A model generated the notes under the pieces. The model ran no database searches. It saw nothing but the letters and a program-made list of their open reading frames with translations, and had not been told where the DNA came from. The position numbers and the translations under genes were made by a program. 49,959 nt of DNA from JANLYQ01 sp031365725. Its GTDB lineage: Bacteria > Actinomycetota > Actinomycetes > JACCUZ01. Shown here piece by piece: positions 24,910 through 32,214 of this stretch; the first letter of the stretch is position 1; every line of letters begins with the position of its first letter. The stretch is from contig JANLYQ010000088.1 of the NCBI GenBank assembly GCA_031365725.1, positions 1-49,959 on the forward strand. Reading direction: 5' to 3'.

Positions 24910-25703
24910 CCGGCGAGCCGTCGCCGGGAGTCACCTCCGGGGCCGGGGTGCTGGTCGTCGTCCCGACCTATCAGGAACGGCTCAACCTCGAGCTGGTCCT
25001 CGGTCGCCTGCTGACCGCCGTACCGCTCACGCACGTGCTGGTCGTCGACGACGGGAGCCCCGACGGCACCGGCGAGATCGCGGAGCGGCTCGCCGGTGCC
25101 GACCCCCGGGTGCACGTGCTGCACCGCACAGCGAAAGCCGGGCTCGGGGCGGCCTACCTCGCCGGTTTCGCCTGGGCGCTGGAGCAGGACTACGACGTGA
25201 TCGTGGAGATGGACGCTGACGGGTCGCACCAGCCCGAGCAGCTCCCGACCCTGCTGGCGGCACTCTCGACGGCGGATCTGGTGCTCGGTTCGCGCTGGGT
25301 GCCCGGCGGCTCGGTGGTCAACTGGCCGCTTCGGCGACGGCTGCTCTCCCAGGGCGGCAACACCTACGTACGCGGTGCCCTCAAGCTCGGGATAGGCGAC
25401 GCCACCGGGGGCTTCCGGGCCTTCCGTCGAGCCACCCTCGACGAGCTGGACCTCGCCGGGGTGTCCAGCCACGGCTACTGCTTCCAGGTGGATCTCGTCC
25501 GCCGCGCGGTGGCGGCAGGCTTCCGGGTGGCGGAGGTGCCGATCGAGTTCGTCGAACGGACCCGTGGCACCTCGAAGATGAGCGGGTCCATCGTGCGCGA
25601 AGCACTCTGGCGGGTCACGGTCTGGGGAGTCACCGACCGGCTGGACCGCGCGCGCGCCGTCAATCGCCAGACGGCGTCGGCCGGCGGGGACAGGAGAGTC
25701 TGA
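24906..25703 (+). CDS. ppm1: polyprenol monophosphomannose synthase
   Basis: GT2 enzyme (265 residues) that transfers mannose from GDP-mannose to polyprenyl phosphate, supplying donors for lipoglycans and protein O-mannosylation. DPM1-type motifs are VLVVVPTYQERLNLELVL, VVDDGSPDGTGE, EMDADGSHQPEQLP (metal site) and GSRWVPGG, followed by the acceptor-loop region GTSKMSGSIVREALWRV. There are no transmembrane helices after the catalytic domain, so membrane contact may come through Lnt, as in the mycobacterial fusion. ATG overlaps the lnt stop by four bases, and fxsA begins on its stop codon (TGATG), so three genes are translationally coupled. The product could also feed the GT-C transferase at 1708. 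Confidence 0.9.
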   Translation: MTGEPSPGVTSGAGVLVVVPTYQERLNLELVLGRLLTAVPLTHVLVVDDGSPDGTGEIAERLAGADPRVHVLHRTAKAGLGAAYLAGFAWALEQDYDVIVEMDADGSHQPEQLPTLLAALSTADLVLGSRWVPGGSVVNWPLRRRLLSQGGNTYVRGALKLGIGDATGGFRAFRRATLDELDLAGVSSHGYCFQVDLVRRAVAAGFRVAEVPIEFVERTRGTSKMSGSIVREALWRVTVWGVTDRLDRARAVNRQTASAGGDRRV

Positions 25704-26215
25704 TGGGCTGGTTGGTGCTGGCGTTCCTCATCGTGCCGGTGGTCGAGATCTATGTGATCGTGCAGGTCGGGCAGCAGATCGGGGTGCTGCCGACCGTGAT
25801 CCTGCTGCTCGCCGAGAGCGCCCTGGGGGCCTGGCTCGTGCGCCGGGAAGGTCGACGCGCGTGGCAGGCCCTCCAGGGCGCTGTCCGCACGGGCTCGCTG
25901 CCGAGCCGCGAGCTTGCCGACGCCGCGCTGGTGCTGGTCGGTGGCACATTGCTGCTCACGCCGGGCTTCGTCACCGACGTGGTGGGCTTCTTCTTCGTGC
26001 TGCCGGTCACCCGACCGCTCGCGCGGCGGCTGCTCGGGGTCCTGGTGGCGCGACGGGCCGGGCGGGCAACCGGGCGCGTGACCGGGCGGTTCGGGATGCC
26101 GGGCGGTGTCGGGCGATCCGGCGAGACACCTGGGGCAGCCGGAGCGTCGCGCTCCGGCGACCGGGTCGTGCCGGGCGAGGTCGTCCGGGACGACCCGCCG
26201 AACGAGAAGGCCTAG
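25703..26215 (+). CDS. fxsA: FxsA family cytoplasmic membrane protein
   Basis: Small inner-membrane protein of 170 residues. The N-terminal FxsA domain (1-120) starts MGWLVLAFLIVPVVEIYVIV and contains LLLAESALGAWLVRREGRRA, a central helix pair and LLLTPGFVTDVVGFFFVLP. The last 50 residues are a basic and then polar tail. In Escherichia coli FxsA lessens exclusion of phage T7 by the F plasmid, but its normal role is unknown. The ATG overlaps the ppm stop by one base. The order lnt, ppm, fxsA with a convergent rbpA recurs in Actinobacteria. Confidence 0.88.
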   Translation: MGWLVLAFLIVPVVEIYVIVQVGQQIGVLPTVILLLAESALGAWLVRREGRRAWQALQGAVRTGSLPSRELADAALVLVGGTLLLTPGFVTDVVGFFFVLPVTRPLARRLLGVLVARRAGRATGRVTGRFGMPGGVGRSGETPGAAGASRSGDRVVPGEVVRDDPPNEKA

Positions 26216-26244
26216 CCCTGGTTTGGCTCCTCTAGACAACACGT

Positions 26245-26282
26245 CCGGGCCGCGTCACGGGGGGGGTGGTGGCGCGACCCGG
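26245..26282. terminator. bidirectional terminator between fxsA and rbpA
   Basis: CCGGGCCGCG (26245-26254) pairs with CGCGACCCGG (26273-26282) with one mismatch and an 18-base G-rich loop, between the two convergent stop codons (26215 and 26300). It is probably a shared terminator. Confidence 0.45.
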
Positions 26283-26299
26283 AGCTGTGGGAGCGGCGG

Positions 26300-26671
26300 T
26301 CAGGCGCTCTTGCGCTGACCCCGGCTGCCGGTGGTCTTCGGGGTGCCGGCGCGCAGCAACTCGAGCCGCTCGGCCAGGAGCACTTCGAGCTCCTTCACGC
26401 TACGCCGCTCGAGCAGCATGTCCCAGTGCGTGCGGGCGGGCTTGCTCTTCTTAGGTTCGGGACGGGTGCCGTCCACGCGCAGGGCCTCGGACCCGCAGAT
26501 GCTGCATTCCCACATCTCCGGCACGTCGGCCTCGATGGAGAAGGGAACGCTGAACAGGTGCTCGCGGGCGCAGGCGTAGGTCACGCTCTGGCGCGGTGCC
26601 ATCTCGACGCCGAGATCGTTCTCGTAGCTCTGGGCGCCCAGACGCGAGCCGCGGAGTGCTCGCTCGGCCAT
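26300..26671 (-). CDS. rbpA: RNA polymerase-binding protein RbpA
   Basis: Actinobacteria-specific transcription factor (123 residues) that binds the primary sigma factor and RNA polymerase and stabilises the open complex. The protein starts MAERALRGSRLGAQSYEND, the conserved N-terminal tail, followed by the core with the CACAREHLF-type region (YACAREHLFSVPFS) and CSICGSEAL, where Cys residues may bind zinc in some homologues, then the basic linker and the sigma-interaction domain (ARTHWDMLLERRSVKELEV). ATG at 26671 has a strong GAGGAG; an in-frame ATG ten codons upstream lacks homology. A SigR-type promoter lies 90-120 bases upstream, as for Streptomyces coelicolor rbpA, implying induction by disulfide stress. 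Confidence 0.95.
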   Translation of the reverse strand: MAERALRGSRLGAQSYENDLGVEMAPRQSVTYACAREHLFSVPFSIEADVPEMWECSICGSEALRVDGTRPEPKKSKPARTHWDMLLERRSVKELEVLLAERLELLRAGTPKTTGSRGQRKSA

Positions 26672-26761
26672 GGGGATCTCCTCTGGAAGTCGGCGGGCCA
26701 CCGCCGGTCAACACATGGTCCCGGGGCTGGTCACCGTTCGGGACTGCCGTACGCCAGAAAC

Positions 26762-26788
26762 AACGCGCGAGACCCAGTCAGGATTCCC
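26762..26788 (-). promoter_or_regulatory. SigR/SigH-type promoter of rbpA
   Basis: On the minus strand GGGAAT (26788-26783) is followed after exactly 18 bases by GTT (26764-26762), matching the SigR consensus GGGAAT-N18-GTT. The expected start lies near 26755, giving a leader of about 85 bases before the rbpA ATG. Known biology: rbpA is a SigR target in Streptomyces coelicolor. Confidence 0.75.
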
Positions 26789-26846
26789 CGCGCGTGCGGC
26801 TGACAACCGTTCTTCCCCCCACCGAACTCTGCCGGATGCGCCGGCC

Positions 26847-27614
26847 TCAGTGCCAGACGCCACGCTGCTGCAGAACGCGCCGGAGCACCTCCGGCTCGTC
26901 GGTCATCAACCCGTCCACCCCGAGGTCGAGCAGGCGCTGCATCTGCGCCGGGTCGTCGACGGTCCACACGTGCACCTGCAGGCCGCGACCGTGAGCCCGC
27001 TCGACGAACGACTCATCGACCAGCGCGAGGGGACCGAGCCCGACCGGCACCTGCAGGCAGGCCGGCGGCCCGGCGGCTCGGCCGAACCGGAACCGCAGCA
27101 CCTCCGGCGGGCTTGCCCCGGTGCACACCGGCCACCCCGCTGACCGGCGTACGGCGCTCAGTCGTCGGTGGGAGAACGAGCCCACGCACACCCGGTGCTG
27201 CGTCCCGGTCCGGCGCACGGCGTCGAGCAGGGGCAGGACGGCCGCGGGCGCCTTCGCGTCGAGGTTGATGCGGGTGTCCGGCCAGGCCGCGAGCAGATCG
27301 TCCAGCCGTGGGATCGGCTCCTCGCCCCGGACGCGAGCGGGTGCCAGTGCCGCCCAGGTCAGCTCGTCGAGTCGCCCGCGGGCACCGGTCACCCGGCGCA
27401 GCGAGCGGTCGTGGAACGCCACCGCCACGCCGTCGGCGGTGGCGTGCACGTCGGTCTCGAGGTAGCTGTAGCCGAGGCTGACGGCGCGCTGGAAGGCGAC
27501 CATGGTGTTCTCCAGGCCGGCGAGCGCGCCGGAGCCGGCGGCGCCGCGGTGGGCGAAGGCGATCGGTCGCCCCGCGGCCGCGCCCACCCCGTCAAGGAAC
27601 CCGTTGCTGCGCAC
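26847..27614 (-). CDS. glycerophosphodiester phosphodiesterase
   Basis: GDPD-family TIM-barrel enzyme (255 residues) hydrolysing glycerophosphodiesters to glycerol 3-phosphate and an alcohol. Motifs: AFAHRGAAG (catalytic His), ENTMVAFQRAVSLGYSYLET with the metal Glu, DVHATADGVAVAFHD (Asp and second His), and the C-terminal VHVWTVDDPAQMQRLLDLGV and DGLMTDEPEVL. There is no signal peptide, so it is cytoplasmic. GTG at 27614 is the most likely start; the frame to 28169 shadows the divergent methyltransferase. Only 37 bases separate it from that gene's GTG, so both promoters overlap. Confidence 0.9.
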   Translation of the reverse strand: MRSNGFLDGVGAAAGRPIAFAHRGAAGSGALAGLENTMVAFQRAVSLGYSYLETDVHATADGVAVAFHDRSLRRVTGARGRLDELTWAALAPARVRGEEPIPRLDDLLAAWPDTRINLDAKAPAAVLPLLDAVRRTGTQHRVCVGSFSHRRLSAVRRSAGWPVCTGASPPEVLRFRFGRAAGPPACLQVPVGLGPLALVDESFVERAHGRGLQVHVWTVDDPAQMQRLLDLGVDGLMTDEPEVLRRVLQQRGVWH

Positions 27615-27651
27615 CGGCCCAGTCGACCACGCCGCTGGCAGACTGCCCAGG

Positions 27652-28392
27652 GTGACGAGCAGTGAGGTCTGGGACGAGGCCACGGCGGCGGCGTACGACC
27701 ACGATGCCGCCGACCAGTTCACCCCCGAGGCACTGGAACCGACCCTCGACGTGCTGGAACGGCTGGCCGATGGCGGACCCGCCCTCGAATTTGCCGTCGG
27801 CACCGGCCGGGTCGGCCTGCCGCTGGCGATGCGCGGCGTGCCTGTCACCGGCATCGATCTGTCGGAGCCCATGCTGGCGAGGCTCGCCGGCAAGAGCGAC
27901 GGGGACCGGGTGGCTGTCGTGCTGGGCGACATGGCGACCACGGTCGTGACAGGAGCTGGCGGGTTCGCCCTCGTGTACCTGGTCTGGAACAGCATCTCCA
28001 ACCTGCAGACCCAGGCCGAACAAGTTGAGTGCTTTCGCAATGCAGCCCGCCATCTCCGCCGGGGTGGACGCTTTGCTCTCGACCTGTGGGTGCCGCCGAT
28101 CCAGCGCCTGACCCCGGGCAAGGACGCGGTACCGATGAGCGTGGACGAGACGCATCTGGTCGTCGACACGTACGACCTCGTGACTCAGCGGTGCGTGTCG
28201 CACCACTACCGCCGGGACGCCGACGGCCGCGTTCGCTATGACGCGGGTCATTTCCGCTACATCTGGCCTTCGGAGTGTGACCTCATGGCGAGCCTCGCGG
28301 GACTGGAGCTGGAGTCGAGAAACGAGGACTGGGCGGGGGCACCGTTCACGGCGACCAGTGAGAGCCACGTCTCCGTGTGGCGCAAGCCGTAA
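27652..28392 (+). CDS. class I SAM-dependent methyltransferase
   Basis: Methyltransferase of 246 residues with Rossmann motif I ALEFAVGTGRVGLPLA, motif II VTGIDLSEPML with the ribose-binding Asp, and post-I VVLGDMATTVV; motif IV is LVYLVWNSISNL. The type resembles small-molecule methyltransferases of the UbiE/Coq5-like class with an acceptor domain at residues 150-240 rich in Trp, Tyr and His. The substrate is unknown. GTG at 27652 lies seven bases after a CAGACT -10-like element, suggesting a leaderless mRNA. It diverges from the GDPD gene. The dif-like site begins 13 bases after its stop. Confidence 0.82.
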   Translation: MTSSEVWDEATAAAYDHDAADQFTPEALEPTLDVLERLADGGPALEFAVGTGRVGLPLAMRGVPVTGIDLSEPMLARLAGKSDGDRVAVVLGDMATTVVTGAGGFALVYLVWNSISNLQTQAEQVECFRNAARHLRRGGRFALDLWVPPIQRLTPGKDAVPMSVDETHLVVDTYDLVTQRCVSHHYRRDADGRVRYDAGHFRYIWPSECDLMASLAGLELESRNEDWAGAPFTATSESHVSVWRKP

Positions 28393-28405
28393 TCCAACCC
28401 ACCGC

Positions 28406-28433
28406 AACGCCGATAAGGTACATTATGTCAAGC
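28406..28433 (+). other. dif: dif-like XerCD recombination site (chromosome dimer resolution)
   Basis: A 28-base, AT-rich element between genes: left arm AACGCCGATAA, centre GGTACA, right arm TTATGTCAAGC. It lines up with the E. coli dif layout of 11+6+11 bases (GGTGCGCATAA, TGTATA, TTATGTTAAAT); the inner half-site cores ATAA and TTATGT and the AA of the right arm are identical. It sits in otherwise GC-rich DNA, next to no recombinase gene, as expected for a host dif rather than a phage attachment site. If correct, the window is at the replication terminus. Read on the plus strand, the XerC arm is left and the XerD arm right. Confidence 0.8.
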
Positions 28434-28574
28434 AACAACGGTGTCCGCGTCCCTCCTGACGTTGGGATTCCGGGCCACGGGTGACCACAGCGTCATGGCA
28501 TCCCGACGCAGCACGGGTCCGCCCGATGGAGCAGGTGTCGTGGCTCGGACTCGTGGGGCACGGGCACCCGTGTC

Positions 28575-28580
28575 TAGGAT
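28575..28580 (+). promoter_or_regulatory. possible -10 element (TAGGAT) of the propeller gene
   Basis: TAGGAT lies 58 bases before the ATG at 28639, with TCGTGG (28551-28556) 18 bases upstream as a poor -35. The start codon has its own GGGGGAA ribosome-binding site, so a leadered transcript fits. The remaining 28434-28574 shows nothing else I recognise. Confidence 0.35.
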
Positions 28581-28638
28581 GTCGAGCACGGACCGGGCGT
28601 GAGGCGCGCCCGAGGGTTCATGTGACGGGGGAACACAC

Positions 28639-29952
28639 ATGACGACACTGGTCGCTGGTTCCGCGCGCGGAAACCGCAGGCGCGGGGCTCGACGCATCGG
28701 CGCACTCGCCACCGCGATGGCTCTAGGGGTCGGCCTGCTCGGGCTGAGCCCGACCACCGCCGTCGCCGGCGTCCCGCAGGGCGCCGTGGTCAGCACCAAC
28801 CCCTCCGACGTGACGCCCAACGTCGCCGACGGCGCCGTCTACGCCTTCGCCCAGGTCGGCGGCACCATGTTCGCCGGCGGTGACTTCACCAAGGTCACGT
28901 CGGCAAGCGGCGGTGCCACCCTCACCCGCCGGGGCCTGGTGGCGTTCTCCGCGACGACCGGCGCGATCCTGCCCCTCACCGCCAACGTCGCCGGCACCGT
29001 CCAGGCGCTGACCACCGACGGCGCCTCGCTCTTCGTCACCGGCGCGTTCACGACCATCGGCGGCGTGGCGCGGCCCAACGTCGCCAAGATCAACCCGGCG
29101 ACCGGAGCGGTCGACACCGGCTTCAACGCCAAGACCACCAAGCGGGTGGCTGACGCCCGCGTGGTCAACGGCCGCCTGATCATCGGGGGCGAGTTCCCCG
29201 GCGGGCTACGGGCGCTCAGCCTCAGCACGGGCGCCGACACGGGCTATCTCACGACGACGATGGGCAGCACGCTGGGCTCGGCCGCCGGGGCACTGGGGGT
29301 GTCGCACCTGGCGACCGACCCGGCCGGCACCCGCCTCGTGGCGGTGGGCAACTTCACCACCGTCAACGGCGCGAAGCACATCCGCGCCGTGATGGTCGAC
29401 CTCGGCACCACCACCACGACGATCGACCCCTGGTACTACGCGGGTCTGGAGAAGGACTGCGAGCTGTTCTTCGTCCCCAACTACCTGCGCGGGGTCGACT
29501 TCTCCCCCGACGGCAGGTACTTCGTGCTCATCGGGACCGGTCGCAACGTCCTGCCCGGCGACCTCGGTGTGACCATCTGCGACGCGGCAGCCCGCTTCGA
29601 GACCGCCGTTGCCACGCCGACCCGGCCGACCTGGATCAACTACTCAGGCGGTGACACGCTCCTCTCGATTGCGATCACCGACAAGGCGGTCTACGTCCAG
29701 GGCCACATGCGCTACATGAACAACGAGGGCGGCTCCGACCAGGGCGGCCCCGCGCCGCAGGCAGTGCGGCGTCAGGGCATCGCCGCACTTGACCCGGCCG
29801 GTGGCCGGGCATTGTCGTGGAACCCCGGTAAGGACCGCGGCGTCGGCGGCAAGGCGCTCGTCACCACACCTGCCGGGCTCTGGGTCGGCAGCGACACCAC
29901 CCACATCGCGGGTGAGGTGCACGCCCGCGTGGCGTTCCTGCCGGTTCCCTGA
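28639..29952 (+). CDS. secreted beta-propeller-like protein
   Basis: Exported protein of 437 residues. A signal peptide (twin basic residues, LATAMALGVGLLGLSPTTAVA, cleavage near residue 43) precedes a repetitive beta-rich domain. Repeats of the form G-x-x-F-x-G-G-x-F-T-x-[VI] appear at VGGTMFAGGDFTKV, DGASLFVTGAFTTIGG, VNGRLIIGGEF and GTRLVAVGNFTTVNG, typical of the propeller-like exoproteins common in soil actinobacteria. Near the C-terminus AVYVQGHMRYMNN is a further blade. No catalytic motif is visible. ATG has GGGGGAA seven bases upstream. It stands alone just after the dif-like site and may be a surface adhesion or binding protein; this is a guess from architecture. Confidence 0.72.
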   Translation: MTTLVAGSARGNRRRGARRIGALATAMALGVGLLGLSPTTAVAGVPQGAVVSTNPSDVTPNVADGAVYAFAQVGGTMFAGGDFTKVTSASGGATLTRRGLVAFSATTGAILPLTANVAGTVQALTTDGASLFVTGAFTTIGGVARPNVAKINPATGAVDTGFNAKTTKRVADARVVNGRLIIGGEFPGGLRALSLSTGADTGYLTTTMGSTLGSAAGALGVSHLATDPAGTRLVAVGNFTTVNGAKHIRAVMVDLGTTTTTIDPWYYAGLEKDCELFFVPNYLRGVDFSPDGRYFVLIGTGRNVLPGDLGVTICDAAARFETAVATPTRPTWINYSGGDTLLSIAITDKAVYVQGHMRYMNNEGGSDQGGPAPQAVRRQGIAALDPAGGRALSWNPGKDRGVGGKALVTTPAGLWVGSDTTHIAGEVHARVAFLPVP

Positions 29953-29970
29953 CCGGCTGGCTCCGCGGCT

Positions 29971-29976
29971 TAAGGT
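29971..29976 (+). promoter_or_regulatory. -10 element of a leaderless promoter (TAAGGT)
   Basis: TAAGGT ends six bases before the ATG at 29983, so the esterase transcript probably begins at its start codon. No ribosome-binding site is visible. Confidence 0.5.
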
Positions 29977-29982
29977 GGCCCG

Positions 29983-31065
29983 ATGCCGGCCCCCCCGACC
30001 CCCGCCGCGGGTCCGGTGGTCGACCAGGCATCGGTCACCTTCCGGCTCGCCGACCCCGGCCGGTCCTGGAGTGGCGTACGCCTCTACCAAGAGGTTCGGG
30101 TCCCCGGCGACCAGCTCGACCTGCAGCACGACGGTCACGACTGGAGCCTCACGATCCCCCGCCCTCCGGTGGACCGCATGGAGTACCTCTTCGAGGTGAC
30201 CGACGCGACGGGGCACACCGGGAGCCGCCTCGACCCGGCCAACCCGTTGCGAGCCGCAGGAGCATTCGGCGACAAGTCGGTGCTCGAGCTGCCCGGCTAC
30301 CAGCGCCCGGCGTGGCTGGCCGTGGCGGCCCCGCCGGGCCACCGACGGGAGCTGCCGATCAGGACCCGGGCGCTTCATGAGGCGATCGCGGTGACACTCT
30401 GGGCGTCCGAGGGGTTGGCCGACACCGAGCCTGCTCTCCTGCTGCTCGTGCACGACGGCCCCGAGTACGACGACCTGGCCGGACTGACCGCCTTCCTCGC
30501 GGCCCAGGTGGCGCAGGGTGTGCTGCCTCCGGTGCGGGCAGCGTTGCTGCACCCGGGCGACCGTAACGAGCGCTACTCCGCCGACCGCGCGTACACCCGG
30601 GCACTGTGTCTCGCGGTTCTCCCCCAGCTCCGTGACGCGGTGCCGGTGACCGCCGTGGTCGGGGTGGGTGCCAGCCTCGGCGCTTTGGCGATGCTGCACG
30701 TGCAACGGCAGCAGGACGGCTGCCTGGACGGACTCTTCCTCCAGTCCGGATCCTTCTTCCACCCGCGCCACGATGCGCACGAGCGACGATTTCCCCGTTT
30801 CGACCGCGTGGTGCACACCGTCAATGCCGTCCTGCGGTCAGGCGGCCATCCGCGTCCCGTGCCGACAGTGATGACCTGCGGCACCCTCGAGGAGAACCTC
30901 GCCAACAACCGGATCATGGCGAGGGCACTGTCCGCGCAGGGCTACGACGTCACCCTCCGCGAAGTCCGCGACGTCCACAGCTACACCGCCTGGCGGGACT
31001 GCTTCGACCCCTGGCTCACCGGCCTGCTCGCTGAGGTGGCCCGGCGCACCGACGTACCCGCATGA
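29983..31065 (+). CDS. enterochelin-esterase-like alpha/beta hydrolase
   Basis: Cytoplasmic hydrolase of 360 residues. An N-terminal immunoglobulin-like domain (about 15-95, SVTFRLADPGRSWSGVRLY, YLFEVTDATG) like that of Fes/esterase-D proteins precedes an alpha/beta-hydrolase domain with LLLLVHDGPEY, the nucleophile elbow VGVGASLGALAML (Ser of GASLG), LFLQSGSFF, and a probable catalytic His in REVRDVHSYTAWRD. Substrates of the family are esters or peptidyl compounds such as siderophores. The start is set by the -10 element six bases upstream. Its stop overlaps the ATG of a second esterase (ATGA). With the ATP-grasp and GCS2 genes nearby, action on an amidoligase product is possible. Confidence 0.78.
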   Translation: MPAPPTPAAGPVVDQASVTFRLADPGRSWSGVRLYQEVRVPGDQLDLQHDGHDWSLTIPRPPVDRMEYLFEVTDATGHTGSRLDPANPLRAAGAFGDKSVLELPGYQRPAWLAVAAPPGHRRELPIRTRALHEAIAVTLWASEGLADTEPALLLLVHDGPEYDDLAGLTAFLAAQVAQGVLPPVRAALLHPGDRNERYSADRAYTRALCLAVLPQLRDAVPVTAVVGVGASLGALAMLHVQRQQDGCLDGLFLQSGSFFHPRHDAHERRFPRFDRVVHTVNAVLRSGGHPRPVPTVMTCGTLEENLANNRIMARALSAQGYDVTLREVRDVHSYTAWRDCFDPWLTGLLAEVARRTDVPA

Positions 31066-31805
31066 CGGGTCACGTGCGCGAGCTCACCTCGGACGAGGGC
31101 TGGACCGGCCGCCTCGTGCGGTACGGCCACTGGGGCCGACCCGTCCTGGCGTTCCCGGCTGAGGCAGGCAGCGCCTGGGACTTCGCCGACCACGGCATGG
31201 TCGAGGCACTGTCGCCGCTGATCGATGCAGGCCGCATCAGCCTGTTCTGCGTCGACTCCGCCGACGGGGCCACCTGGTCCGAGCGCTCGATCCCGCTCGA
31301 GGAGCGGGCCCGAGGCCACGACGCCTACGAGCGATGGGTCCTGAACCAGGTCGTGCCGGCGATCCACAGCGACCTCGGCGGCCCCCAGGCGATCCTCACG
31401 ATGGGCACCAGCCTGGGCGCGTTCCACGCCGTCAACATGGCGCTGCGGCACGCGCAGGTCTTCCCGGTGGGCCTCGGCCTCTCGGGCTCCTATGACCCGT
31501 CCCGGTGGCATGCATGGGGCGACCGTGGTGACACGGCCTACTTCCACAACCCGACCGACTACGTGCCCCGGCTCGACGGCGACCACCTGAGGTGGCTGCG
31601 GACCGCGGTGCACATCGTGCTGGTCGTGGGTGAGGGGGCGTTCGAGGTGCACCCCACGGGGGCGCTGCCCAGCACCCGAGAGCTGGCGGGGTTGCTCGCC
31701 GAACGTGGCGTGCCCTGCGACCTCGACGTCTGGGGACCGGACACCCCGCACGACTGGTCGGCGTGGCAACGCCAAGCGTTGCATCACCTCACCCGCTTCA
31801 GCTGA
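31062..31805 (+). CDS. esterase-D family alpha/beta hydrolase
   Basis: Hydrolase of 247 residues related to the previous gene's catalytic domain but lacking the N-terminal domain. Motifs: LAFPAEAGSAWDFADHGMV (oxyanion side), the elbow LTMGTSLGAFHAVNM with nucleophile Ser, GLGLSGSYDPSRW, and a C-terminal GPDTPHDWSAWQRQAL with the likely catalytic His. ATG overlaps the first esterase stop by four bases, so the pair is co-translated and possibly forms one functional unit. Its 3' end overlaps the opposing DUF3037 gene by eight bases. The exact ester is unknown. Confidence 0.82.
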   Translation: MTGHVRELTSDEGWTGRLVRYGHWGRPVLAFPAEAGSAWDFADHGMVEALSPLIDAGRISLFCVDSADGATWSERSIPLEERARGHDAYERWVLNQVVPAIHSDLGGPQAILTMGTSLGAFHAVNMALRHAQVFPVGLGLSGSYDPSRWHAWGDRGDTAYFHNPTDYVPRLDGDHLRWLRTAVHIVLVVGEGAFEVHPTGALPSTRELAGLLAERGVPCDLDVWGPDTPHDWSAWQRQALHHLTRFS

Positions 31806-32214
31806 GCGGCGACAGCACCAGCAGACGCAGCAGCCGATCGAGCTCGGCAGCGGGATCGCGGGTCAGCCCGGTGTGCACCGGCCCCGGCTGTACGACGGTG
31901 CTCCGTGGCGCCGTCAGCCACCGAAAGCGGCGGCCCGGGTCCTCCAGGCCGGCCGGACCCGAGGTCGGGTCTGCCGCGCAGATGCCCGCGGCAGTCTCCA
32001 GGGCGTGCCCGACCGCGGCCGGGTCGGTGTGCGGGTCCAGCGCTGCCAACCGCGTTGCGTCCAGGTGCACGCGCGCACCGAGGAAGCTCAACGTCTGGCA
32101 GTAGAGCAGCACCCCGGCGTTCATCCGCTCGCCTCGTTCGACCCGGGGCACTACCTGCAGCACGGCGTACTCGAACGGCCAGCGCCGCCCGCTGTGCGCC
32201 GCCGAGCCGGTCAC
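31798..32214 (-). CDS. DUF3037 family protein
   Basis: Protein of 138 residues matching the DUF3037 family (FEYAVLQVVPRVERGERMN, VLLYCQTLSFLGAR, LDATRLAALDP). No enzyme function is known. GTG at 32214 overlaps the stop of the HipA-like kinase gene (GTGA), a coupling typical of this pair in Actinobacteria and Proteobacteria, so it probably acts with the kinase, as substrate, partner or regulator. An upstream in-frame start at 32268 would only add residues shadowing the kinase gene. Confidence 0.8.
   Translation of the reverse strand: MTGSAAHSGRRWPFEYAVLQVVPRVERGERMNAGVLLYCQTLSFLGARVHLDATRLAALDPHTDPAAVGHALETAAGICAADPTSGPAGLEDPGRRFRWLTAPRSTVVQPGPVHTGLTRDPAAELDRLLRLLVLSPLS

Noticed and set aside
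28406..28433. Phage or integrative-element attachment site instead of dif
   Set aside because: No tyrosine or serine recombinase, phage genes or duplicated flank in the window. Elements using dif do exist, so this remains a minor possibility.
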